Source: Symsagittifera roscoffensis (taxonomy: Eukaryota > Xenacoelomorpha > Acoela > Convolutidae). Taken from it: 64,000 nt of DNA. This document shows, in pieces, positions 20,801 to 30,298 of this stretch; within the stretch, counting starts at the first letter, position 1; every line of letters starts with the position of its first letter. The stretch spans positions 9,779,842 through 9,843,841 of the forward strand of contig NC_087071.1 in assembly GCF_963678635.1 (NCBI RefSeq), given 5' to 3'. A model generated the notes under the pieces. That model was given only the letters and a program-made list of their open reading frames with translations, was not told where the DNA came from and did not search any database. Both the position numbers and the translations under genes were made by a program.

Positions 20801-23800
20801 GCAGAAGGGAGTGAATGGCGGATTCTGATGGCAGCCCCCAATCGAGAGCTGGAGCCATTGAACTTGAGGCTTTACAAATCAGAATTGCCTGCCGCATGGG
20901 CTGACATATCTCATGCACTGAGGGGCTTTTACGGACTGGCCGACGTCCTGATTGTATTGGATGAGGTACTCTTGCTAGAGATATCGAACTTTGCTAGACA
21001 ACTCAAGTTCAGCCCAGTCATCGGGGACGACCACCCGGCGATAAAACAGTTGACGGCCAGCCTGTGGTTCCGGAGTATGGATGTGAAAGTCGCAAATTCC
21101 ACCAGCAGGACTAGAGGTCCCAGCAACGAGAGAAGAAATGTGGTCGAGACGGAGAAACAGTTAGAATCGATGAAATATCGCTTGACTCAAGAGAATGGCT
21201 GGTGGCCATTCCTGACACCAAGGCTGGAGAACGTCACGAATAAGACGAGGGAGGAAGCACCACTCCTCGTGAAACAAATCTGGAGTTTTCTAGAGAAGCA
21301 ACTGGAGCTAGCTGAAACGAGAGACATGACGGTGGTTAGATTTGTCTCGGCCGCCAATGAAGTGACGATTGGAGGATTTTGGAGAGAGCACGCCAACGGC
21401 GAATTGAAGACTAGGAGAGATTACGAGATTCTCAAGTTCTTGAGTCCTTGCTGGGAGAGAGAATTCTTGGCAGGAGTGTTCGGCACCACGGCGACTATCT
21501 TCGGAGCCTTCGTACAGGAGATACTGGGCATGTCCATCAGCCTGCTCTTGGCCCTGTATTTGGTTTACCCCAGATACTTGTTCAACATGGGCCCAGCATA
21601 CATGTTTAGTCGAGGAGTGGAGACACTTCGAGTTGATGGGTATCTGGCACTAGTACTCTTGACCCATGGGGAATTGGTATCGTTTCATCGGTTAATGGAA
21701 TATGGAGAACCTCTGTCTATGGGGAGAGTCCACACGAGCATTGAAACCAGCTCCTACAAGTGTGCCGCAGGGTTGAAGACACTGCTGGTGCAATACCTCA
21801 TGATGCAGAATCGATACATGACGGGTGAAGATGAGAACCCAACCTCGAGAGAAGAATGGGAGAAGGCGAACAGAGGGATGCCTCTGTTGACGGACCTGTG
21901 CCTGGCAATGAGGTCGGACCCAATGGGGATAATCCGGGGTCTAGAGGAGGTGGTGACCTGCATCTATGGTCCAGCAGTGACATACGCGTTTCCAGATCCC
22001 CTGGTGATAACGTATCGTCACTCGGTGACGCACTTGAGTCTCATCAGCGTACTGGATGGTACAGCGCTGAATTGGTGTCAGCAGGAGGTGCTCAGGGCGC
22101 GTATGAGCAACACGGTACTCTTCGGAAAAGTGAAAGATGCTGAGATGATGGTGTGCAACTTCAGGGGACAAATGCAATGCAGAATGGGAGGCAAGCGAGA
22201 GGGCCCCATTGAAATGTATCCAAAGTTTTGGAACCTAAACCCATTGACGGCCAACGGACGAGAAGTCTTGAGAATCCCCGCCTGGAAGGAGTGCTTTGCG
22301 CTAGTCAAGAGGGAGCTGGAGGCCATAATGGAGAAAGAAATCCTACCAGCCACCATGCCTGAGTTCCCGACAGTCAGGAGGATGACCTTGGGAATGAATA
22401 GTCCCTTGGTGGTTCCCTCCATAATGGCGAAGATGATGACGGAGGAAACGCAGAGGCATTTCACGGATGGCTGGGATCCCCTGTTCATCGGCTACACGGC
22501 GGCAGTCTACTTCCACACCAGCGAGATGAAGGTAAATTCGTGGACGACGCAAGCGAAAAAGAGTAGAGGTTCGCAGCCCCCTGGATATGAGGTGCGGAAA
22601 GTCTTGAGGACTCTTGAGAAGGAAGGACTTGAGAATATGCTACCCATATGGGATGATGGCAGGATGATCGTGATGGAGGGACACGTCGCATTGGTGGACG
22701 AAATGAAATTTGCCACGAGAAAATACAAGGCACCCTATGGCTTGGAACAAGTAGAAGTGACACAGGAGGGAACAGAACTAGATGCAGCAGGTCAACTGCA
22801 TGTAGCCCTGACGGAATATAAAAAGCTGGATCCTACGACACCGTCACCACTGTCTGTAGACACGCCTGGAGACAAGAGGAGTGGACCCGTTGAGGATCGA
22901 TTCAAAAGAATTCTCGAGAGAAGAAGAAATGAATCAGAGGAAGAGAGTATGGATGAAACTCTCAGTGAAGCTGGAGAAGACATGGAGGTGGGGAATACAC
23001 CTGAACCAGGGCCATCAGGGGAGGAACTCACCACTCAAGAGCTGTTGAAAGACTTGAGCGAAGAGAATTGGGCAGATACTGCCACACCACCTCTGAACCC
23101 GTCCCCGCGGAAGAACCTAGAGTTGCCATTGGCAGGTGAGACCTTCAATATGGGGATGTTACTCTTGAGCTCGGAGGAAAGGGAGAAGAACACGTTCGAA
23201 GGGAACAGGGACATATTCTTGGGATCTCTCGAGGATGACGCTTGGCAGGAATTCCTGGGGGAATTCAATCGAGAAGTGGGCAGCGAGACGACGCTGGACA
23301 AGTTCAAGAAGGAACTGTGGGACGCAGTAGTGAGATTCGGGGAACCGCTCCTGATAGGAACGGGCCTGGATGAGAAAGCAAGAAAAGAGCTGCTGAACAA
23401 GCTAGTGGAGCTGAGGAACGCACGATCGAAGACTAGAAAAGAGAAATGTGAGGACAGCTCTACTCTGAAACAAAAAACTGTGGATAAAATGGTTGATGAT
23501 ATAAAAAGGGATAAGGTTGGGACTAGTAATATGATTAAGAGTACTAATATCCTTAAGGCTCGAGCAGGGGGGAGGCAAGAGTTGGAAGGAGTGGATGGAG
23601 AGGTCGAATCAATGATGATAGCCACAACACCCTCGAGCAGAGATGTGAAGACTCGCAAGAGGAAGAGAGAAGTGGAAGGATGGGGTAGTCCTTCAGTGGA
23701 TGCTGTTTCGGAAGGAAACTTGAGAGAGACGGCGCCCATCGTTTTGGCCCGATGCAAGACGGCGGCATACAAGAACAGCTCGGGGCTCAGGAAACCACTT

Positions 23801-26773
23801 GAAGTAGAAAAGGAAATAGAGGTTTCCACCAGTTCGACGTCAGAAGAAGACTTCAAGCCTCAGAAGGTAAACGTGAAGAGAGGTTCAACGAACGGACAGG
23901 TAGGGGAAGTGGAGATCGGCAAAGAATGGATCTCGAAGGCACATCAGGACATGGGCAAACAAGTGACGAGTGATCCATTGGAGAGGAACAAGACGAGGAA
24001 CACTTCCCGGACGTGGTGGGTGGCCCTCGAAACATTGAAGGAAATGGAGGACTGCTTGAAGAAGTTGGACAGTGGAATAGCTCGCAGGCGACGCAATTGG
24101 GCCACCCAGCAAAAAGCCGAGGTTAATAAGATAGAGATGGCAAGTCATCTGAAGAGGTCCGGGCAGAGTTTGTTGAAGGATCATTTTGAAGAGGCGATGA
24201 GGACATCCTCATCAGCACCGCCACTAATGGCGAATCCCTTCGTTAGAACTGCGGGACAATTAATGTTCACCTGGAGTCTGGTGGGAATAGAGTTGGAGAC
24301 ATTGACCTCGTATGACAGGCTGAAGTTGGGAAGCAAGAAGCTAGAGGTGTATCAGGCACTGATGCAACACGTGGCCAGGGACAATTCAGGCTTGAGCCTG
24401 GCTAGAAGAAAAGATGCCACATGTTTCTTGAGATGGACAATGTCAATGATGTCTGATAGCACCATCCTGGCATGCCACCAGAGAGCAAGTGGAAGTAAAA
24501 CCATGGAGAGAAGAGTCTCAACGATCATCTTGAACGTATATCAGAGTACAGGAATAGAGAAAGAAGATGGTTCCAGACTATCCTTAGAGAACCATCGGAA
24601 GCTGGACGAGGTACGGAGGTTCTCTAATAAGAAGTTCGAGGAAGAACATGATGTTCACCGTAACCTGGCCTCGTCAGAACAGTACTCGAGACTCAGTGAG
24701 AAGGGGGAATACCAACATGTGTCTGGAGTGATGGGAATGGCCTACAATCCCTTCTTAGACTCGGAAGCTGGAGGAGCCCACAGAAACCATGAGGTAGCGG
24801 AGCTACTGAAGTTTTGGACAGAAAAAATAATGGAGATAGACGCGGTGGAGAAAGAGGGGCCGAGCCTGGGCCTGATTCTTGAGAAAACACCAGAGGTGAT
24901 AAGCATACCGCGCTCAAACAAGAGAGTTGAAGTGAACATGGGCGGTGGAAATGGCTTGTTAACCACGAACTTGGGAGTGATATGGAAGCTTCTAAGACCC
25001 TCCTGGTGTCCACATCCCCATGCAAGTCTAATCGAGGAAACCACAGAGCGAGTGAGGTTAGCACCAACGGAAGATGAAGATCTGGCGAAGTTGAGTGTGC
25101 TACATAAGCTAATCACGCCCCAGATGCAAGAGCCAAGCGAAAGGACGAGCGACCCCGGGTCAGTGAAGAAATTGGAGCCGGGTAGCTGTCTGGATTCGAC
25201 GTGTGGGAACGGAGAGCACATCTGCGATGGACGGTCATGCGTCAGAATACTGTCGTTTCAAAAAGAAGACCTGGTCACTTGGTTCGAAGACATCACAGAA
25301 AGGGAGAAAAGTGAAGTGCAAATAATAGCGGAATGTTACGCGAGAACCACGGTGAATATAGCGACAGCTCTCGGATTCTTCTCGAGAATGTGTGGTCTGC
25401 AGGCACTGGAGAGACTGGAGTCTGAACATCATTTAGTGACGGCGTTGAGCGTGGAATCATGGCCCGGGGTGTTGCAGGTGACTCAAAAACACATCCGGAG
25501 CTGGAAGGTTGGTCTTGAGGCGGAAATGGGATTTCCCATGAGCGAAGCTTATGGCTTGCCATTGAACGCGAAATCGCTGATAGGGTCAATGATGGCCAAC
25601 TTGTGCGGAAGTCACTACCCGCTACACATGGCGATGGTGGAAGTGTCCAGCCAGAGAATACTGGTGGACAAGGCCTTCTCAGTGCCCAAGTGCGTGAGGT
25701 TGGCTCGGATGTCGCATCACTCGCACAAGTTGTTGAGAAAAATCAAAGGGACAGTACCAAAAGAATTGAGAGATGACTTAAGCGAAATCTGGGGAGAAGA
25801 TCTTCTGAAGTTGGAAAGAGAAAACACGAGCGATCACGAGAGACAAAACGTGATCGGGAAACCTGTGGGAAGTACTCCGAACCTGGAAGACAACGACACG
25901 ATGCACGAGAAAATGATGGAGCTTGAGCCTCTCTTGGAAGCCTCAGGGGAGCGTAATCTCAGGAGCATTGAGACCTCTCATGGGGAATGCCCATGCCACT
26001 GTTTGGCACAAACGGTGTGGTATCCAGATCACAAAAACCTTTGCCTGGTGTGGGATGTGGAAGAGATTCGGTCGATCGGACTACCGGATCACCGGCAGAA
26101 GGTGACGCTCTTAGTAGTGAGTACGATGTTAGCTCTGAGATGGATAGAAGAGAATATCACGAAGTATCGGGAGGCGACGACGCCAACGGCTGAGTCAATA
26201 TACGCGATAGACTACAGCAGGAGACTCGAGTTGTTTGAGACTGCGTGCAAATTATTCGCCATACCGACGGAAGTCAGGCACGTATGGAGTCGCTTGAGGT
26301 ACTTTCCATGGTTTCGGGCGACACTGACGTCTTGGTTGTACATGACAACGAAAGATCACATGAGAAAACATCAAAAAGAGTATCGACAGTTCCAGGCCGA
26401 GATTGGGCCGGAAGCTTTCAAGAGACCTCCGCTAACCCATCGTAATGCGATCACGACAGGATGGAAAAGAGTGGGTAAGATGTCTAGAGACAATACCAAA
26501 GCGAGGGAGTCGATACTAGAGGAAGACCTGGCGAAGAACGTGAGCTTGAGCCTGCACAACTCCTTTTGCTTGAACCGAGAAGCTAGGGTGAAGGCACTAC
26601 CCAACCAAGCAAAGAGATTGCAGGAGCAGAAAGAATGGATGCGATCCTATGAACAGCTGAAGGCTTGGGAGGAGATTGTGATTAGTTCCGATGATGAAGA
26701 GGAACTGTTGAGACAGTTTGCCGCATCTAGCACTTCAGGATGCAGTACCTCCAAGGCGAAGAGCACGAGATGA
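17894..26773 (+). CDS. Element B ORF2: giant SGNH-hydrolase-like protein in the env position
   Basis: Intact ORF of about 2959 aa. I start at ATG 17894 (good AAAATGG context). The frame is open 45 nt upstream but without an ATG. Visible parts: a charged coiled coil (about 144-235); an SGNH/GDSL-like hydrolase domain with IIGDSLVRV (catalytic Ser, about 416), VGTND (about 463) and DGIHFD (Asp/His, about 559-562); a second, degenerate unit with VVIVAGSD (about 835), FAGMNDH (about 890) and GDDHP (about 1044), in which the GDS serine is displaced; a hydrophobic stretch (about 1190-1230) that might span a membrane; an acidic linker; and a C-terminal third shared with element A, with Cys/His-rich blocks. 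The end carries EIVISSDDEEELL, a classic SUMO-interaction-like motif. There is no signal peptide, so it is not an ordinary Env. Known SGNH enzymes cleave ester or acetyl groups. The substrate here is unknown. ORF2 is expressed either by splicing or by reinitiation. Confidence 0.85.
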   Translation: MADRFWNSVPAALKKPTLDELYRRLRDLDYTQIDERMAVMLNAILQLEDQGECRESATEAVFMVGYTTEGISNREQTRWLSWNADGGVRGFDLARNPGLSNNTEHGAGEFPLPTRPTARSTGQSSSKVPSMSRAQQTTEAYPDLGVLKKELEKALKERNKANLDRDQAKLDREKLQLERDQAVDERDQTSKLFEMLRAEHQQELRVRENVANRDQLKSELERIEQRQRELDAQKGARSNERVVTSSRPESRMEVDEAPRARGRFNLDREAREHMSEGLEVWIPNDVTPSLRNLETQPVRPLMDVVLPGYTPTSTSSGSQVSGASSRLKELGEKLQQQSRERSTRPELPPTWREQPVRNVVIASYKKNTEGNYHRHNRLDWSAEQGARRDCFHDAAWVEYLAPPRVPEGAVHLIIGDSLVRVLTQIRSHWQTGVLSFAGAATPQMLATLEMLGMTKVYTVTLMVGTNDVSRGEARKVARLCDKMSCLLEELRIQMDPILLTVCTVPYNMMFDQHALEMNQKVRSLNKMIRDIHRKSVLPLRLLDIAERMEKKGFPEDTSKDGIHFDRPRGAEWLNDVFQEHINTLEADLLETAQFTLGPPPNPPFLASRALAGRLGARVDTRDSSRSNQTRLQSATPVESEEVESSTPPGSAMSSVVVADGKREKKSMETARLRYPEKVKELDLESLECRRELAETLGIERVSHEDLNRHHCIDWLKAHEAHFSRAKLMETTDLTGIPTKTIMGPINYRPLKLLGGPGLITEPPKHRTGIARIRLATPAQLKVVDKLLNPGGMELPDAAYEGPKLAEDPRYGKPCGGTQLAKTLAVYDRADPAAARVVIVAGSDFEGTSPKLFWPETLVYSLPGAELNQMLTLVVAIKSEMPCEPELLMFAGMNDHLHAMGLLEQLKGKEIPTSKKIWEAIQALFAAMNEVQENVASRFGSKTKVVFTTSPGYASMPPALQFVYAVLILIAEGSEWRILMAAPNRELEPLNLRLYKSELPAAWADISHALRGFYGLADVLIVLDEVLLLEISNFARQLKFSPVIGDDHPAIKQLTASLWFRSMDVKVANSTSRTRGPSNERRNVVETEKQLESMKYRLTQENGWWPFLTPRLENVTNKTREEAPLLVKQIWSFLEKQLELAETRDMTVVRFVSAANEVTIGGFWREHANGELKTRRDYEILKFLSPCWEREFLAGVFGTTATIFGAFVQEILGMSISLLLALYLVYPRYLFNMGPAYMFSRGVETLRVDGYLALVLLTHGELVSFHRLMEYGEPLSMGRVHTSIETSSYKCAAGLKTLLVQYLMMQNRYMTGEDENPTSREEWEKANRGMPLLTDLCLAMRSDPMGIIRGLEEVVTCIYGPAVTYAFPDPLVITYRHSVTHLSLISVLDGTALNWCQQEVLRARMSNTVLFGKVKDAEMMVCNFRGQMQCRMGGKREGPIEMYPKFWNLNPLTANGREVLRIPAWKECFALVKRELEAIMEKEILPATMPEFPTVRRMTLGMNSPLVVPSIMAKMMTEETQRHFTDGWDPLFIGYTAAVYFHTSEMKVNSWTTQAKKSRGSQPPGYEVRKVLRTLEKEGLENMLPIWDDGRMIVMEGHVALVDEMKFATRKYKAPYGLEQVEVTQEGTELDAAGQLHVALTEYKKLDPTTPSPLSVDTPGDKRSGPVEDRFKRILERRRNESEEESMDETLSEAGEDMEVGNTPEPGPSGEELTTQELLKDLSEENWADTATPPLNPSPRKNLELPLAGETFNMGMLLLSSEEREKNTFEGNRDIFLGSLEDDAWQEFLGEFNREVGSETTLDKFKKELWDAVVRFGEPLLIGTGLDEKARKELLNKLVELRNARSKTRKEKCEDSSTLKQKTVDKMVDDIKRDKVGTSNMIKSTNILKARAGGRQELEGVDGEVESMMIATTPSSRDVKTRKRKREVEGWGSPSVDAVSEGNLRETAPIVLARCKTAAYKNSSGLRKPLEVEKEIEVSTSSTSEEDFKPQKVNVKRGSTNGQVGEVEIGKEWISKAHQDMGKQVTSDPLERNKTRNTSRTWWVALETLKEMEDCLKKLDSGIARRRRNWATQQKAEVNKIEMASHLKRSGQSLLKDHFEEAMRTSSSAPPLMANPFVRTAGQLMFTWSLVGIELETLTSYDRLKLGSKKLEVYQALMQHVARDNSGLSLARRKDATCFLRWTMSMMSDSTILACHQRASGSKTMERRVSTIILNVYQSTGIEKEDGSRLSLENHRKLDEVRRFSNKKFEEEHDVHRNLASSEQYSRLSEKGEYQHVSGVMGMAYNPFLDSEAGGAHRNHEVAELLKFWTEKIMEIDAVEKEGPSLGLILEKTPEVISIPRSNKRVEVNMGGGNGLLTTNLGVIWKLLRPSWCPHPHASLIEETTERVRLAPTEDEDLAKLSVLHKLITPQMQEPSERTSDPGSVKKLEPGSCLDSTCGNGEHICDGRSCVRILSFQKEDLVTWFEDITEREKSEVQIIAECYARTTVNIATALGFFSRMCGLQALERLESEHHLVTALSVESWPGVLQVTQKHIRSWKVGLEAEMGFPMSEAYGLPLNAKSLIGSMMANLCGSHYPLHMAMVEVSSQRILVDKAFSVPKCVRLARMSHHSHKLLRKIKGTVPKELRDDLSEIWGEDLLKLERENTSDHERQNVIGKPVGSTPNLEDNDTMHEKMMELEPLLEASGERNLRSIETSHGECPCHCLAQTVWYPDHKNLCLVWDVEEIRSIGLPDHRQKVTLLVVSTMLALRWIEENITKYREATTPTAESIYAIDYSRRLELFETACKLFAIPTEVRHVWSRLRYFPWFRATLTSWLYMTTKDHMRKHQKEYRQFQAEIGPEAFKRPPLTHRNAITTGWKRVGKMSRDNTKARESILEEDLAKNVSLSLHNSFCLNREARVKALPNQAKRLQEQKEWMRSYEQLKAWEEIVISSDDEEELLRQFAASSTSGCSTSKAKSTR

Positions 26774-27204
26774 AGGGCAAATCGGATGGATCTTGAATCT
26801 TGAGAGGGAAGGGGGGCTTGAGCGTGGATCCGAGTGAAACTTGGATTCACAAAAAAGAAATTTTAACAAAGCAAATATTGTTACTAATATACTATATTTA
26901 TTATATAAATCGAAATGCTGCATGAACAATTTCCTGATTGAATAGGACAAAAGAGATTTTAAAATGATTGGCTTGAAAAGCGAAAATTCAAGGGTGCAGG
27001 TGTATGCAGATTTTGGTTGCTGTTTAGCAATAGTGTGAAAATTTTAAATGGCTGTGAATTTTGGGGTGTAGATAAGCTTAAATCTGCTGCAAACTTCTGT
27101 AAATGACCACTGGCACTGTAATCTTGAGCAACACTCGGTTTTTCTGGGACTCACTGGCAGAAGACAGCGCGCGATGAGGACATCGATCTCGAGTCCGGGG
27201 AGTA
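26774..27204 (+). other. Element B: 3' non-coding stretch and polypurine tract
   Basis: No gene is visible. This is the homologue of 3398-3842 in element A. It ends in the purine-rich string GAGTCCGGGGAGTA next to the 3' LTR, the likely polypurine tract. A very similar string, GAGTCCGGGGAGTGG, occurs inside gag-pol at about 14360. Confidence 0.65.
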
Positions 27205-28117
27205 TGTGGCCAGTCGGTCATATTTGGAAGTTTGACCTTGAGAGAAGCAAAAAACACTTGATTTTGGAGTGAAATTTAATTTTTCAAAATTTCGAATGGA
27301 ACCTGTCATGCACGATTTTCTCGCGAGAACTGAAAATCAGAAAAAGAGATCAGAACAATTTCAGAACAATTGAGCACACGCGGGAAAGTCGCAAGAAAAA
27401 ACAGTAGGAAATTGCTATTCGCAATTTCCATCACTATAATAATCGAGAGTAGAGCTGTCCCATCTGCGACAGAGACGAGAGCATTCCCTCGAGTTGGATT
27501 ATTACGATTGGAATACTATTATTGACTGGACCAGAGTGAACCTTCGGTGGAAAGGTGGACAGCTAGAGTGTCCCAATGGTTCACGAGAACTTGCAGTCTA
27601 GAGTAAAAACTTGTTCTTGTTGTTAAAACTGACTAACATTAAACTCATATTAGATACTTTATTAATTCTTGAGTTGTTTACCGACTTATTTACTTCCTGG
27701 TTCTTGAGCGTGCTACAATGTGAGTACTTAATTTAATTTCTAGAGTGTGGTTTATAATTGTTATGTTGAGGTAAGGCGAGTTTTAGGTTGATCCATCTGA
27801 AATGGATCAAAGTTCCACTGTCTAATAAAAAGTAACTTAACGGATTGTTCCAACCCGGTTTTTAACGGCGTTCATGTATTTTGGGTATCTAGAGACCTAA
27901 GTATGGGGACGTTTCTAATTCTAGAGTGGGGGGATATTTTAGTAGTAGCCTTTAAGCTGTAACGGGTCGTAGTCTCATGTCACAAGCGAACCGAACTGGC
28001 TCCGACCGTTCTTGAGGTGGAAAAACACAAGAGATAGTGTCCCTGACCCTTGAGCCAGTGGTTATAGGGCCTATTTTTCTTAAGCCTCATGTGTGACTGC
28101 AGTAGACGAATGTTACA
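27205..28117 (+). mobile_element. 3' LTR of element B
   Basis: 913 bp, pairing with 5149-6063. The start has one extra G (TGTGGCCAG against TGTGCCAG). Outside a patch at about 27375-27445 only scattered differences from the 5' LTR are seen. It ends GTTACA. Twelve bases of flank precede the assembly gap. Confidence 0.92.
27789..27829 (+). terminator. LTR hairpin plus AATAAA (element B, 3' LTR)
   Basis: Hairpin at 27789-27809 and AATAAA at 27824-27829. In this 3' LTR they are the likely polyadenylation signal of the genomic RNA. Confidence 0.55.
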
Positions 28118-28129
28118 CTGGTCAATTTT

Positions 28130-28814
28130 NNNNNNNNNNNNNNNNNNNNNNNNNNNNNNNNNNNNNNNNNNNNNNNNNNNNNNNNNNNNNNNNNNNNNNN
28201 NNNNNNNNNNNNNNNNNNNNNNNNNNNNNNNNNNNNNNNNNNNNNNNNNNNNNNNNNNNNNNNNNNNNNNNNNNNNNNNNNNNNNNNNNNNNNNNNNNNN
28301 NNNNNNNNNNNNNNNNNNNNNNNNNNNNNNNNNNNNNNNNNNNNNNNNNNNNNNNNNNNNNNNNNNNNNNNNNNNNNNNNNNNNNNNNNNNNNNNNNNNN
28401 NNNNNNNNNNNNNNNNNNNNNNNNNNNNNNNNNNNNNNNNNNNNNNNNNNNNNNNNNNNNNNNNNNNNNNNNNNNNNNNNNNNNNNNNNNNNNNNNNNNN
28501 NNNNNNNNNNNNNNNNNNNNNNNNNNNNNNNNNNNNNNNNNNNNNNNNNNNNNNNNNNNNNNNNNNNNNNNNNNNNNNNNNNNNNNNNNNNNNNNNNNNN
28601 NNNNNNNNNNNNNNNNNNNNNNNNNNNNNNNNNNNNNNNNNNNNNNNNNNNNNNNNNNNNNNNNNNNNNNNNNNNNNNNNNNNNNNNNNNNNNNNNNNNN
28701 NNNNNNNNNNNNNNNNNNNNNNNNNNNNNNNNNNNNNNNNNNNNNNNNNNNNNNNNNNNNNNNNNNNNNNNNNNNNNNNNNNNNNNNNNNNNNNNNNNNN
28801 NNNNNNNNNNNNNN
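28130..28814. other. Assembly gap (685 N)
   Basis: Run of N. It begins 12 bp after the 3' LTR of element B, so the outer flank of that element is not known. Confidence 1.
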
Positions 28815-29091
28815 CCATCGAAAGAAAAGTTGGACCCATTTACCCCCTTAATGAAAAGTTTTATGCAAAATTTTTACCCTGTTGTTTTTTTTTTTGAAAA
28901 GTGATCACAAATAAGCACGAAAAATTTTGCACATGCAGTTTTTGCAAAACCATTGATTCTACCATAGCCTTGTAGATACCATTGAATCTACCATAGATTT
29001 CTTACATTAATTGTAATTCCTAATAAAAGAGAACTATTCTGTATTTTTTTAAATATGAAAGTGAATTCTTAATAGGTTTGACGATTTTGTC

Positions 29092-29310
29092 ATGCTGTTT
29101 ATTGGAAGCATTTTTTGTTTTAGCGACTATTACTGTCTAAACGGATTTTATTCAAACGGTGCAAACACAACAAAAGCCGAAAGTGTGGATCATATTGCCA
29201 ATACCTCTGTTAAGAAACAGGCTTGGATCGCTGAATTCGAAACCCTAATAAGGATGCATTGGAAGAGCATCAACATGTTTGACATTTTTCGATTGGACAA
29301 CCAGGGTTAG
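29092..29310 (+). CDS. Doubtful 72-aa ORF or exon
   Basis: An ATG-initiated frame whose N-terminus is hydrophobic and could be a signal peptide (MLFIGSIFCFSDYYCLNGF), followed by a mixed hydrophilic stretch. Its composition is less AT-biased than its surroundings. It ends at a TAG in a GGTTAGTC context that could hide a weak splice donor, so it might be an exon of the gene downstream. No family is recognised. Confidence 0.2.
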   Translation: MLFIGSIFCFSDYYCLNGFYSNGANTTKAESVDHIANTSVKKQAWIAEFETLIRMHWKSINMFDIFRLDNQG

Positions 29311-29319
29311 TCAGCTGTT

Positions 29320-29480
29320 TTTTGTAAAGGTCAATGGGAATGGTAGTGAAGTGGTTACCTCTCCGCCTCTCAATCGAAAGGTCGGATGTTCGAGGCCCAC
29401 CGGGATCCGTGCTCGTTGCTTGATCCTGAGTCACTACGACTCAACCCAAAAAGCCATCAAAAATATATTTTTTTAAATGG
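29320..29480 (+). repeat. tRNA-like SINE remnant
   Basis: An A-box-like string, TAGTGAAGTGG (29344-29354), and a B-box-like string, GTTCGAGGC (29388-29396), are spaced as in a pol III promoter. The tRNA stems do not fold properly: the T stem is mismatched and no acceptor stem closes. That fits a decayed tRNA-derived SINE head followed by an unrelated tail ending near the T-run at 29465-29475. Confidence 0.4.
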
Positions 29481-30298
29481 CCAATAGCATGTCTATTTTA
29501 ACCAGGAGCACAATAGCGCTTCTCCGTGATGAGCTGAACAGTTCGTATGATAGACTTCTCCCTCAAACCGTTCTAATAACTTATTTAATTATGTTTTGTA
29601 TGTTATAGACGAACTTTCACTCTATAGCCATGGCTTTCAACTTGAATGCCATCCTTAGTTTCGTTTTGAATTTCTTGTTTCATTCTTCATTTTTTATGAA
29701 CGTTATGTAACCTTTTTCCAAAAAAATAAAATATGAGTTTTTTCGATTTTTTTTCTGATAAATACCTTGAATTTGATGCGTTTTGTATTGGATGCGGTAA
29801 TATTGGGTACATTGAAATAACGCCATTTTTACTGGTCTTTGAACACGTTTTGTTTGCTTAATCATTTTATACACAATAACAAACAATAGAACGAACAATA
29901 AACTTCAAAAGTTTTAATTAATAACCATGAATATCCCATTGCGGTAATTGCGAATCAAATTGATTTACGGCATTAGGGACGTCTTGTATCCCATCACTAG
30001 ATTTCAAATAGGTCGCTGATTTTTCACGACATAATATACATTTGCTATGAAATTTGATTACCCAATAAAAAATATCTTTACCCTAAAAAATATAGCTTTG
30101 CTATTTTTGCAAACTTTTTGGTAAATTTAACGTGTGCCTCAAATTATTTACAATACATGGTCCAAAGATGTGTCGTTTGGTCGGGTTATCACACATTGTA
30201 AAAAAATGGATTAAAACTATTGCGTGTGGGTTTTTTTTTTTGTATGGGGATTGAGTTCAAGTATGTGATTAGAGGACTGCTGCACTAGCCAAGTGCAG

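Larger units (their letters stand above)
5149..28117 (+). mobile_element. Element B: complete 23-kb Ty3/gypsy-type LTR retrotransposon
   Basis: Two LTRs in direct orientation (5149-6063 and 27205-28117) flank a primer-binding-site-like sequence, a repeat-rich leader, a Gag-Pol ORF with a C-terminal macro-like domain, a second giant ORF, and a purine-rich stretch before the 3' LTR. The order protease, RT, RNase H, integrase is that of Ty3/gypsy. Both giant ORFs are uninterrupted, so the copy may be young. No target-site duplication is visible: the four bases before the 5' LTR are TTTT and those after the 3' LTR are CTGG. The two LTRs also differ in a clustered patch, so the copy may be recombinant. 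At about 23 kb it is unusually long for an LTR retrotransposon. Confidence 0.9.
28815..30298. other. AT-rich host DNA before the interrupted gene
   Basis: Apart from a short open frame (29092-29310) and a SINE-like remnant (about 29320-29480) I see nothing coding. The stretch has many homopolymer A and T runs and may be intron or upstream DNA of the gene that follows. Confidence 0.4.

Noticed and set aside
23035-23856. 273-aa minus-strand ORF, and similar long minus-strand frames (12009-12713, 16641-17270)
   Set aside because: They are shadows of the giant plus-strand ORFs. Their Ser/Leu/Phe-rich composition is that of antisense to Glu/Lys-rich coding DNA.
28087-28904. Open frames of about 250-270 aa on both strands
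   Set aside because: They consist of the run of N.
29340-29412. A tRNA gene
   Set aside because: A- and B-box-like strings are present, but T and acceptor stems do not pair and no anticodon arm is clean. A SINE remnant fits better.
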